From: Chondrus crispus
Lineage: Eukaryota; Rhodophyta; Florideophyceae; Gigartinales; Gigartinaceae
DNA: 64,000 nucleotides
Reading direction: 5' to 3'
NCBI RefSeq assembly: GCF_000350225.1
Contig: NW_005179291.1
Span: 379,917 to 443,916, forward strand
Positions 52,918-63,549 of the stretch are shown here, in pieces (the first letter of the stretch is position 1; each line of letters begins with the position of its first letter). The notes under the pieces are model-generated. The model was given only the letters and a program-made list of their open reading frames with translations. It searched no databases and had not been told where the DNA came from. The position numbers were made by a program, and so were the translations under genes.

Positions 52918-55276
52918 TTACAAGGATTTCACTAGCGCGTCGAGCAGAACGGAAATCGCGGGACCAGCGGATGAAGACGTGGCAGAAGCAAGAAGGCAAC
53001 AAAGAAACGCGCGTGCAAGGGCAAGAAGTGCGCAAGAGACTGAAGCTGATGCTCGAGCACGTCGTGAGGCAGGTCGAGACCGTGCGAGAATCCGGGGGCT
53101 CAACAAACCGAATCTGAGACTGCAGCGCGTCGCCGAATCATCCGGGAACGTACTGCAGCACGAAGAGCGGCAGAGACTCCTGAGCAGCGCGAAAGCGTCT
53201 CCGTCGAGGCAGGGAGAGAACAAAGGCGCGCAGAGCGGGAGAAACAACCCCACTCCGAGATTCACGGCGCGAAGCGGATCGCATTGCGACACGGGGCGCT
53301 AGAGCGGAAGAAACAACCCCCTTCCGAGACTCACGGCGCGAAGCGGATCGCATTGTGACACGGGGACCTAGAGCGGAAGAAACAACCCCCCTCCAAGACT
53401 CACGGCGCGAAGCGGATCGCATTGCGACACGGGGCGCTAGAGCGGAAGAAACAACCCCCCTCCGAGTTGCACGGCGCGAAGGGGATCGCATTGCGTCACG
53501 AGGCGCAAGAGCAGAGGAATGTACTTGACCGTCTCTCCACCCAACGATCAAGACACACCGACTCGGAATGCGCGGCAAGGGTCCGGCCGCCAGGATTGAA
53601 GTGCTTCTCGACAGCTCTTCCCTCCACTTCCCTACCCCTCGCCTTCGTACTGTGATCTCGGCATGATCTGTACTGAGTGTTCACACTGCAAAGCTCTGCA
53701 TTTCGTCCAAGAACGCATCCTGAGCAGTTCTGCCGCAAGACCGATGTTTTCCACATGCTGCGGGAAGGGAAAGCTGTGATTGCCCCTTCTTCCCGACCCT
53801 CCAGCTCTTCTGCGCTCTCTTCTCATCGATGATACTCCAAAGTCCCGCCGCTTCCGTAAGAACATTCCAGCATACAATGCAGCGCTGTCTATGGCATTCG
53901 TGGTCGCCAAATGGGTGAACAGAGGGCCCGTCCCTTCTAATATTAACCCCACAATGACGATGCAGGGCGAGATGTACCATGAAATGGGTCCCATGATGCC
54001 ATTCGAGGGGCGGGCGCCTTCCTACGCTTCCGTTTACATTCACGACACTGACTACGCCACTCAGACGCGCACAAGGCTTGGAAACTCTGCACGACTGCAA
54101 GAGGCACTTACGGCGCCACTGACACGCATGCTGCACGAATGCAACCCCTACGTGCAAACATTTCTGTGTATGCGAGAATGGGCTCAATCTCCTCACAACA
54201 ACACTCCAACCCCGTACCAGATGGTCATCCATGCCGACCGCAGGCCAAGTCATGAGCACGTGCGCCGGTACAATGGTCCCGAAGCTTCTGAAGTGGCTGC
54301 ATTGACCCCTGGAAATGAAGACGGAGAGATTGGGCGAAGATATATCGTCGTTCGCAGGCGAGGGACTCTGAACAGTAACGGGAACGAAGTGTTGGATCCG
54401 ATTTCAGTCAGTCATCGTGTATACGATCCATTGAGTTACGTGCTTTTGTTCCCGAACGGTAGGGACGGATGGTATCCAGAGCTTCGATTCTCCAGTGATC
54501 ACGACGGCAGACGAACCAACATTACTCCGATGATGTACTTCGGATGGCATTTTTTCGAAAGAGCAGGCGAGTTCAGCACGATCTTACACGCAGAACGACT
54601 CTTTCAGCAGTATTTAGTGGACCAGTTCTGCAAAGTGGAGGCAGAAAGGCTTTCGTATCTCCGCCACAACCAGATACAGCTTCGATCGGGGGACTACACC
54701 TCACTGCGCGACAGCCTAGGAGACTCCGGTCGTGCTGAAGATGAAGCCGACGCTGTACGTGCAGGACGACTGTTCATACTCCCTTCTACGCACATCGGAT
54801 GTGACCGTTACATGAGGCAGCAGATGCACGACATCATGGCTATATCCAACCAAATTGGCCACCCGGACATCTTCCTCACCATGACATGCAATCCTAGCTG
54901 GCCGGAGATCACAAGAGCCCTGCTGCCCAATCAAACTCCTCAGGACAGACCGGATCTGTGCGCACGTGTGTTTCGTCTCAAAATGAAGGATCTCATGTCT
55001 TTGGTCATCAACGAGGAAGTGTTCGGAACCGTCGTTGCCCACGTACGAGTCATCGGATTTCAAAAACCAGGTCTTCCCCCTGCTCACGTGGTATTTTTCC
55101 AGGATGAGGTCTCCAAGAATGATCTGCGTAATCCCGAAAACGTCGACCGCATTATCTCTGCAGAGATCCCGTCTTCCCAAGATCCAGAACTCCAAAAGGT
55201 CGTGCTTAAGCATATGATTCACAATCCATGTGGAGAACACAATCCAACAGCCGTCACTGCGGAGGCAAAGTACTAG
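52918..55276 (+). pseudogene. Helitron Rep (RepHel N-terminal half), degenerate
   Basis: 52918-53530 reads, across three frames, the R/E/A-rich N-terminus typical of Helitron proteins (AARRAAETPEQRE). Then a cysteine region (CTECSHCKALHF, TCCGKGKL) meets TGA 53777-53779 and continues in frame as LPLLPDPPALLRSLL to the stop at 55276. The Helitron_like_N and Rep portions are clear: YNAALSMAFV, DPLSYVLLFPNG, IFLTMTCNPSWPEI, then GLPPAHVVFFQ where the HUH motif should be. The first histidine is a proline, and the frame ends soon after MIHNPCGEHNP, before the catalytic tyrosines and helicase. Helitrons move by rolling-circle replication. This one is dead. Confidence 0.85.
53232..53525 (+). repeat. 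69 bp tandem repeat, four units, inside the Helitron N-terminus
   Basis: AGAGCGG landmarks recur at 53301, 53370, 53439 and (AGAGCAG) 53508, an exact 69 bp spacing equal to 23 codons. It is an expansion of coding sequence for the R/E-rich repeat. Confidence 0.85.
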
Positions 55277-56140
55277 GAACAACAATACTTGTAGTATTCC
55301 GAAACATTAAAGTAATATCGTGTCATGATATATGTAATGTTTTTGGACGATACGTTTTTGGGATACCAGAATAGTATTGTCCGGACAACAATACATCAGC
55401 ATTCCAGGAATGATAATAAAACGTCCGTGTACGATGAAAACATCAGAATTCGGGTACCACTTGCATCAGCCGTGAACAATAGATATAATGTCATTGTAAA
55501 CATTAAAACATCAACAATGGACGTTACTTATAATGTGTTATTGAAACACTATACGTAGCGTAGGTGAACATTATAGGCACTGTCTGTGGAAACGATAAAT
55601 GAATCATTTCAGCACACTATATATAATAATATTAGATGGCACTAAATGCAACGTTCAGAAACGTTAAATATAATGTTCCTTGAAACACTTTAAACATTGT
55701 CCAACGACAATATAAAATATTCATTAATTGTATTATTACTTATATCGTACAGAAACGTGAAATATAACGTTCGAATAAACACTGGTAATGTTGTCCAACG
55801 ACAATATATATTAGTAATATTTTGAATTATTACTTTCATCGTTCTGTGCACGTTACATGTAATATGTCGGAATAGCAATAAACGTATCGTTCGTGAACAC
55901 TATAATCGTGGTTTTCAGAAGTAATACTTATATTGGTTTTGGATGGTAGTTGATACTTGTTCTGAGACGACAATATAATGTTGCTGGACGACATTTGTAG
56001 TGTTTAGGAATTGGTAATGTAATGTTTTGGGGACTACATTTGCAATGGTTGTAAAGCACTAAATTAAATGTAAGGAATGATAACGGAATCGCTGCCTGAC
56101 GACACTGTTGATGGATGTGAAAACAAGCGTTTCATAGGCC
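55277..56140. repeat. AT-rich degenerate repeat array
   Basis: Strong drop in GC relative to both sides. Loose repetition of words such as AATGTT, TGTCCAACGACAATATA and GAAACGTTAAATATAA, for example TTGTCCAACGACAATATA at 55696 and at 55793. No coding. Confidence 0.65.
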
Positions 56141-56171
56141 AGTACCTACATGTATTATCAATATTGATGCA

Positions 56172-56200
56172 GCTGCAACAGACACAACAGTTGTGTCTGT
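56172..56200. repeat. Short palindrome
   Basis: CAGACACAACAGTTGTGTCTG, 10 bp arms. Confidence 0.7.
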
Positions 56201-56429
56201 CGATGATCGTCTTCGTCATGCCTGAGGATGTTTTTCATCGACATGGCTGCGGATAGTCGTCTTCGTCCTGCCGCAGATGGCGGTTTTTGGGGGGTAGAGC
56301 CTGTTAGCTGTGCCCCTGAAATTCGCAGCACTTTCAGGTTGTTGACTTTTGCCGGCGGTTGGTCCCCCTGTTTCGTGGCACTAGGAGGATCATATCACGT
56401 GCGGGATAGTTGTGAAGTTTCGTTAGTAT

Positions 56430-56645
56430 CTCACTGTGAATCGTGTCGCCTGCGGTGATGGTAACTCACTGTGGATCGTGTCGCCTGCGGTGATGGTAAC
56501 TCACTGTGGATCGTGTCGCCTGCGGTGATGGTAGCTCACTGTGGATCGTGTCGCCTGCGGTGATGGTAGCTCACTGTGGATCGTGTCGCCTGCGGTGATG
56601 GTAGCTCACTGTGGATCGTGTCGCCTGCTGTGATGGAAGCTCAAT
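56430..56645. repeat. 35 bp minisatellite, six units
   Basis: Units starting CTCACTGTGGATCGTGTCGC at 56430, 56465, 56500, 56535, 56570 and 56605, nearly identical, with no spacers. Confidence 0.92.
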
Positions 56646-57017
56646 GTTGATAGCACATTGCGGATCTCATCCACTGGGAGGGTGGCGGCACTACGGCGTT
56701 GGTATCACGCTGCTCATGGATGTTTTGGGCTTAAGGTCAGCTCAAAGGATGAGTGGAACGTACTTATAGGGATTCGTGAATACATTTGGAGCTCGAATGT
56801 ATCCTCAAGCGCTATAAACGTGAGCCGGTTGTGACCTAAATTGGGTTCTTACGACGAAACGGATGATGCTGCACCAATAAAACGTCATTTCCGTTTTGTC
56901 CATGGGATGAACACGTAAAGCACAGCACAGGTGTACAGCAACTCGAGTTGGAAGCCAATGACCTGCAAAATATGTTTACAGAATTTCAGTCAGCCAATTA
57001 GCAGGTGTGATTCACGC
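56646..57017. other. Non-coding
   Basis: Nothing is recognised between the minisatellite and the next palindrome. Confidence 0.4.
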
Positions 57018-57073
57018 ATGTAATCCAGGCTGATATCAGACTGTTGACAGTCTGATATCAGCCTGGATTACAT
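57018..57073. repeat. 56 bp perfect palindrome
   Basis: 27 bp arms (57018-57044, 57047-57073) around TG. It lies just upstream of the TNP2-like transposase. Confidence 0.88.
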
Positions 57074-57128
57074 TCACATTCATGAAATACGAGTCTGATA
57101 TGAGGTGGCTCCAATTGCACTCTCATCC

Positions 57129-60100
57129 GATGTCTTCCTCGCTTCTAACAGCTAATGAAGAAAAGAATTCGGAAGCGACGGAACATGTTCCAGCTCGGGA
57201 GTCGGGGAAGAAGGGGTCGCATTGCGTACGACGATCGGTGGGGAGAACATCATGAGGAGACATTTCATCTGGCAGATACATCCGCTTCCTCAACACACAG
57301 TGCTGATGGAACGACACAAAACTGTACGGGTGCCGAGAAAGGTTGCGATGAAATCCGAGGAGCGGGTGCAGCGGAAACAAAAGAAGAAGAAATGGCAGAG
57401 GCGGAGGATAGAGATCATAAAGATGTGTGTTTTGAGACTATAGAGGGGTTCAGAACCCCTATGGTCCACGAAATGCAGTTCGCAGATGAAATTCCAGTCG
57501 CGGAGATGCATGAAACGAATGGGCAAGACATGGGTGGCATGGTAGATATGGTACTTGAACATGTGAGGGGTACGACAAATGAACTGGTGGTCGGGCTCAG
57601 TGCACAGGACGAGGAAGATGAAATGCATCATGATATAGGACTGCAGTTGGATGTTGCGGAGATCCGTCGTGGATGGAAGAAGCTTAGCGTGTGGCAAAAT
57701 ATAATGGCTGTTTTACTTGTGTCCGGGACCGTTCGGTACTCTAAGTCTGGTTATAACATCTTTCGGAGCTGTTTCAACCACCTTCTAAAGAAATACGAGC
57801 CGGGGGGGAAATTGTTTCCTGACTACTCTACGGTTTATCGGACTCTGTCCCCTTTGCTTAGAGAGTGGGGTTTTGTGATGAGCATGGAATGCGAGGCGAT
57901 TTTAGATACTTCGAAATCGGGCTCCAGACAGACTCTTCAGTCACTGCAGGGAGTTGGGCCAGTTTCAAGCCGTTTCAAAGTCATATTGCCATCATCTTGG
58001 TCTTTGATGGACTTGGCGTGCCGCGAGACATGGAATGTACTGAAAGGCGCTGCGAAAGACTCCATCTCTCCTAGCTCGGGAGCTCTGTTCTCCACTATCG
58101 AAAGCGTTCCCATGGTTCGAAATAGAGATCTCATTCTGGACATCGCTCGTAACGTCCTTCCCAGCACCGGCGACGAAACCGCGCCCTCCTGCCCATTGCT
58201 CACTGCGTACAGGGGAGATGGAGGAGTGGTCACCTTGCACTTGCGGAAGGAACCGCCATTTCCGCATGAAGTATTGTGCACTCTGGATATGTGTAGCGGA
58301 GCAGATCCAAGATGTTTCAAATTGACGTTCAGGGTTGTCACAACCTCTCTCGTAGTGTCATGGAGAGACGGACCACCCCTGACCGAAGTGTCGAGGTCGG
58401 AGTTACGTTACGGAACATGGAAGGGATTTCGGCGGCCAACAACGGACCTGTGGCGCGCTGGTGACATTAGCACAGTTCTACATATCAGTTCTGAGCTGGA
58501 TTATGTCATGGTACTAATTCAGCATCACAACAGATCAACACAGGGAGGGCAGCAAATTGAGCTTGTGTGCATACCCTTCGCTTGCGAGGTTGGAGACGAT
58601 GGAGCTGATCATCCTTTACGCATCTCATTTCATACAGCTTCGAAGGTTTCCGTGGTGGACGTCATGGTGGCCGGCAACCAGCCATCTCTTTCATTTCAAC
58701 ACCCCCGACCCCCAATTTCACCGTCATATGGTAAGCTTAAAGACGGAAGGAAATACTTTGTTGACCATATCCTACTATTTTCAGATGGATTTTCCCAGTT
58801 CCGATTTAAAGCGGGTTCAGGGGGGGTGTCTATTGTCTCTCCCTAAACTATCCTCCGGAATGTAGAAGTAGTAGAGAGCGAGTACGTATTCTTGCCCTGA
58901 CTGAACCTGGAGTGTCAACGAAGGAAGGTCTGAAGCAAGTAGTAGCAGACCTCGTCAAATCATCAACAGAGGGTATACCTGCCAGAAGTGCCGATGGGGA
59001 GGATTTGCTGCTGTTTACCGATGTGGTTGGTCTCGTGAGCGACTACCACGAGGTTGGGCATGTCCTGGATGTGGTGGGAGTGAATGGCACAGCACCATGC
59101 AACCTCTGCTCGTTCATGCGATTTAAAGGGCCTAAAGGACTCGCATCGCGATATGCATACACCACGGATATTCACAGCGCAGACGCATGTTTCGCGAGAA
59201 ATGCAGAAAGAACGAAGGCCTTACGAGCCTCTGGTATCTCGGATGTAGAGCTGAACGCATTGGGCCTGAAGGGAAATGACGATGCAGCAAGGAAAGCAAG
59301 TCCTTTTGTTTCTTTTTCTCAGGATTTGAAGAACGCGTTGAAAAAAACCACGATACCGCTGACCGAACACAACGTCCCAGTCGCAAACCCTAGGTTTGAC
59401 CCGTATCGCTCAATGCTTGTTGCCTCCGACCATCTCCTGGCTGGTAACGCAATTAATATTTTAACCCTTGCCTTTAAGTCCCTTCCTACCGCGACTAGAA
59501 GAAAGCAGGTAGACGGGTTAATCTGTTCCTTGTTGCGAACAAACCGCCTGGTAACTGAGACACGCATCTACAATTTCAGTACAAATAGTATGTACACGGC
59601 AAGCATATCGGCAACGTTTTCGATATTATTGATTGCTTCTCCTGTATTCAAAGAGATTGTTGATAACCTATCCTGCCCTCAAGAAATATCTAATGTATCC
59701 AAACAAGCACTGTGTTCAATTGTACAGAACCTCAGTTTGTTTAGCAAACTTGTCAGCAAGACATACTGGTATCCTAAGCTGCATGTGGATGGATTGGAGC
59801 AGGTGAAAAGGTACAATCGTGAAGATGGCACGGCGCATATGGCAGACTTGGAACGCCATTGCAAGATGTACATACGAAACTGCAATGACCTTTGTCGAAG
59901 CAGTACTATGGCGGGGAAAGAGCTGGACAAGCCGAATATCCATCGGCTTCTAGAGCTTTATATGCATTCTATCCCTGCAATGGGTCACGGCAGCACTTCG
60001 CCGAACTTGTTTTCGAATGCGCTCACCAGCCCCTTAAGCAGGCCATGGCAGATTCCAACGGTCATGACGCCCATATACAGGGAATGGATCACATTATTAA

Positions 60101-61367
60101 TAACGATTGGAAAAAACGGCTTTCATCTGCTCTTTATTCTGTAGACGGCAGTTGTGAAATGGAAGGCAAGGCAATCTCTTCAGTGGTCAATCTCATTTGC
60201 GGACGAAGAAGAGACGTACATAACTATGTAACGAAAACGAACGGTGAGGCAGAGAAGGCTTTGAGTATTATTAGAAATGGGTTGTTGAAGCACGTACTCG
60301 GAGCTCCATCTACTACTATTAACAACAACCCGAGAAGGGCGGAATGGGTCCTAAGTGAACGTACGGTAGATGCTGAAGGTTCATTCCATGCGACTATGAC
60401 TTGTATTGCTGCCGACTTCATTGTAGAAGCGGGTCCCAATGACCCCAAATTCTTCGAAAAGGCATGTCGAATGAAAAAATCCCTGTACGGGTTTGGAGTT
60501 GTTACATCGCATTCAAGACCGCACGACATGCTCTCGAAAGGCTCTGCAGTTCAAGCACTCGTGTTCGATGACGAACCGCAAATTGTACCTACACCTGCGG
60601 AAGATGAAAGAATTGCTTACATTGATGAGCTGCAAGTAGCTTACTTTGCAATCGAAACATTTATGAAAATGCAGGATGCATATCAAGAGACACCTTTCGC
60701 TGTTGTCAAGAAATGCCAGTTCACTTCCGGATTTATTTATGTTGACGTCCACAAGCCATTTCAATTCTTGAAGCTCACGGACTCTGTCAGAAGAGTTGGA
60801 CTAGTTCACGCCTGTCACAGTGACCGTACCACACAATGTCTTAAACCCGAAGAGAATAATTTGAGTTGCACTGCCTCGATCATGGAGGGGAATATTTTCT
60901 ACTGCTTATCCAGGCACGACGGTTACCCTCCTCGAATGGCTTAGTTCTCCGCATGTGTTCCCTGACTTATCGCTGCGTTGAAAATCGGAGCGGCCGTAGT
61001 TCCGGATGAGCAAGGAGTCGCCAGTGATGACCATCGCGAGATTGCAAAGCGACTAGTCGAAGCGCAGGCGCTTGAGAGACTGGAGAGCGTTGTCGAAGAG
61101 GAAGAAGCAGAACCGGCGGACAACGCTAATCCCCAATTACCCGAAGGCAATGAAGTCGCCCGGAGATTGGGGGGTGGAACAGAATAAAAAGCTGCTCGGA
61201 ACAGAAGAAAAAAAGCGGAGAAGGAAGCAGAGTCGCAGCTCCGTGTTGAGGCGGAGCAGGCCAGCATCGCTACATGCGCACCGAAGATGCGTACAACGCA
61301 CACACCAGTAATTCGCACAACCACGCTTGCACGCGGCAGCCCGACTTCCTTAACACCGAGCTCGGTG
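57129..61367 (+). pseudogene. TNP2/Plavaka-type (CACTA-like, KDZ-related) transposase, frameshifted
   Basis: Long frames at 57155-58846, 58861-60144 and 59892-60944 line up as one protein. The first frameshift lies in a run of seven G (58820-58826) and the second near 59985. Across the first join the sequence reads VDHILLFSDGFSQF, then GGVYCLSLNYPPECR, ERVRILALTEPG, then LLFTDVVGLVSDYHEVGHV, NGTAPCNLCSF. After the second join it reads FAELVFECAHQPLKQAM, INNDWKKRL. These match the order of motifs in TNP2-like transposases: catalytic D, P-G-P-like turn, second D region, C-x2-C, and the late acidic helix. Beyond 60944 the same frame continues through stops (TAG, TGA 60963, TAA 61185) as an acidic then basic coiled tail to 61367. 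Inactive copy. Terminal repeats were not found. Confidence 0.65.
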
Positions 61368-61559
61368 TAGCTCTTCAGCGCGACGAGCCGCAAGCGATAG
61401 GGAGCTTTCCAAGGAGCCACTTGTGATCATTCGCGCGGCGCACGGCCCGTGCGACGTGCGGCACGGGCAGATGACGAGGGCCCAATTAAAAATAGATGAA
61501 TGAAGTCATTGTAGAGACAGCCAATTAAAACACGTAGCACACATAAGTTCCACTCTCCG

Positions 61560-62025
61560 ATGTCGTTCGACATTTCCGATCTCCCGACACAATATCGCAC
61601 TACCGCTCGTAACCTGCACCCAGCTGCAACATTATCTGGCCTCCATGACTCCCACTCACCGCGCCTCCCACGGCTGAATTCTACATCTGAGCGGGAGAGG
61701 AAATCCTCTCGATCGTTTCATGCAGGATGGCGACCAACAAACCCCACACAGGCTCGCTCACGGCTCGGAGCTTGGCAGCAATTACTCACCATGTATCGAA
61801 TGTGTTTTCTTCTTCTCGGTTTCTTCACGCTATACTACTTCATATTTGCCAAACATCACTACCACGACAGCGAGATGCGTGCTATTCACGCCGATGTCGA
61901 AAAGCTTCTCCGTGAAACCAGCAATTCCATCCTCAGTGATAACCTCGTAGAAGCAGTACTTCCTGACAGGTTTAACGAGACACTCAATCATAATCTCAGT
62001 ACGCACAGATTTCAAACTAACACGC
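61560..62025 (+). pseudogene. 5' fragment of a type II membrane protein gene
   Basis: It opens at ATG 61560. It has 80 residues of S/R/P-rich cytosolic-type sequence, one hydrophobic segment (MCFLLLGFFTLYYFIF) at about residue 80-96, then a lumen-type stalk with N-x-T/S sites (FNETLNHNLS). This is the layout of Golgi glycosyl- or sulfotransferases, but no catalytic domain follows. At about 62025 it runs head-on into the ARP5-like sequence of the opposite strand, so the gene is cut here. Family unknown. Confidence 0.4.
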
Positions 62026-63371
62026 TCTTCTCCAGAGTTGTCTTCAGAATCCGTCCCATCGTTTCCAACCTTCATTGATCTGTACACATCCCAGTCCGCA
62101 TCGTCCACCCCAAACGTGTCCTCCTCCACATTTTTCTTCCCACGCCCTCTCCCTCGTCCCCTCCCCTGGCCCCTCCTTCTTCCCTTCCCACTTCCTCTCT
62201 CGCGCCCCTTTGAGTTCCCTCGCCCTGGGTCTTCGTCGAAACCTGCATTGCTTCCTGCTTGTTGTGCCAACAACCTCATTCGTTCCTTTGCAGCCTGCCA
62301 CCGCCGATCCCACCTCGCTTCGCGCGCGGCGTCCTTTCGATTGAAACGCTCAGCTAGCTCATCTCGCTCCGTTCGCAGTTCGGTCAGATACTCTTGTGGC
62401 CTCTCCATGCCCATCTTCTCTATATCCTCAGCCTTCCTCTACGCTTCCGCCTTCGCCGCGAGCTTGACCCTTTCCCCCGTAACCGTGCTTCCGTAGCCCC
62501 GCAAAGCGCGCGCTCGTGCCGCTTTTGCTTGAGTTACGGCGCGCTCAGCTCTGACATCGACAGAAGCTCGTCTGCTCGTACGCGCTTCCACCACGCCACC
62601 TCCGCTGCCCTTGCCTTTCCCGCGCTCAATTTGGCACGTTCGTCATCCACGAGCAGCTGCCGCTTGTCGATCTCTTGGTTCAGCGCTGTCGACGATTCCC
62701 ACTGTCCGACGCACATGGAAATGTAGTACTTGTCCTCATCTATATCCCTCATATCTTCAATACACAACCTCCTCCAGTGTATACGATGTATCCACTGGCT
62801 CTGCCTCTGTCCCCGACACATCCTTATACCTTCCGCCGGCTCTTGACATCTTCCACCGTGTCCACCGGCTCTGCCTCTGTCCCCGACACATCCTTATCCC
62901 TTCCGCCGGCTCTTGAATTCTTTTTATCCTGCATTAACTTCTTCAACCTCCTCCCATTATCAATTCTCGCCTGCTCCTCCGCGCTCGTCGCCGGCTCATC
63001 ACTCGCCTCCCCAGTTTCCACCTTGCCTGTCTTTGACACTTCGTCAAAGTTATCTGGTTCCTCTCTAATTTTCTTCCACTCGGCATCATAGCATGGCGCA
63101 TGCGGACGACATACGGTGGGGTTTGTAAGATTGGCATGGAGGAGCCTGAGAAGGCGGCCACAATGTGGACGACCCGAGATCGAAGATGAAGTCTTGCGAG
63201 TTGAGATGAGAGGGCGGGGCGCGGGGCGCGGTAGGCAGAGGGGACGGTGAAGGGGGGTCGAGAAGGGTCGATCAGATACACATCAGGGGGTGGGCGGATG
63301 ACCTCTTTTTGCTCGACCATGGCGGGGGATGTGCGTGGTATTTGGGGTAAGTCGGCAAGGTTGCGCACCAC
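62025..63371 (-). pseudogene. ARP5-like (INO80 complex actin-related protein) pseudogene
   Basis: Minus-strand pieces in changing frames give the characteristic non-actin insertion of ARP5: EEQARIDNGRRLKKLMQDKK, then a K/A/R helix, MERPQEYLTELRTERDELAER, ERMRLLAQQA, a G/R/K-rich linker, and EEDTFGVDDADWDVYRSM. The last two parts resemble the E-x-Y-L-x-E-L and D-T-F-G-x-x-D-x-D-W signatures of plant ARP5. Stops, frameshifts and a 70 bp tandem duplication break it. The N-terminal actin half is missing or reduced to a short piece (LIDPSRPPFTVPSAYR near 63290), and the C-terminal actin half is absent. ARP5 acts in INO80 chromatin remodelling. This copy cannot encode it. Confidence 0.55.
62791..62916. 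repeat. 70 bp tandem duplication within the ARP5-like pseudogene
   Basis: TCCAC-T/C-GGCTCTGCCTCTGT starts at 62791 and 62861 and matches over 56 bp with two or three differences. Confidence 0.85.
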
Positions 63372-63549
63372 TTCGGAATCTGGTTGCCGAGAGAAAGGAC
63401 GGGACGAAGCCCCGTTTGTCCTTTGGTGACTTCGGGAAACAAAACTTGGGGGTCTTGCCTGCCACGTGTAAAAAAAGACGAGCGTGCTTTTTCATGACGA
63501 ATTCATAGTGACAGGAAGCCTTTCCCAAGGCTCAGACTACTGTACCGAA

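Noticed and set aside
56430-56645. Possible CRISPR array
   Set aside because: Units are contiguous without spacers, so a minisatellite; also a eukaryotic context.
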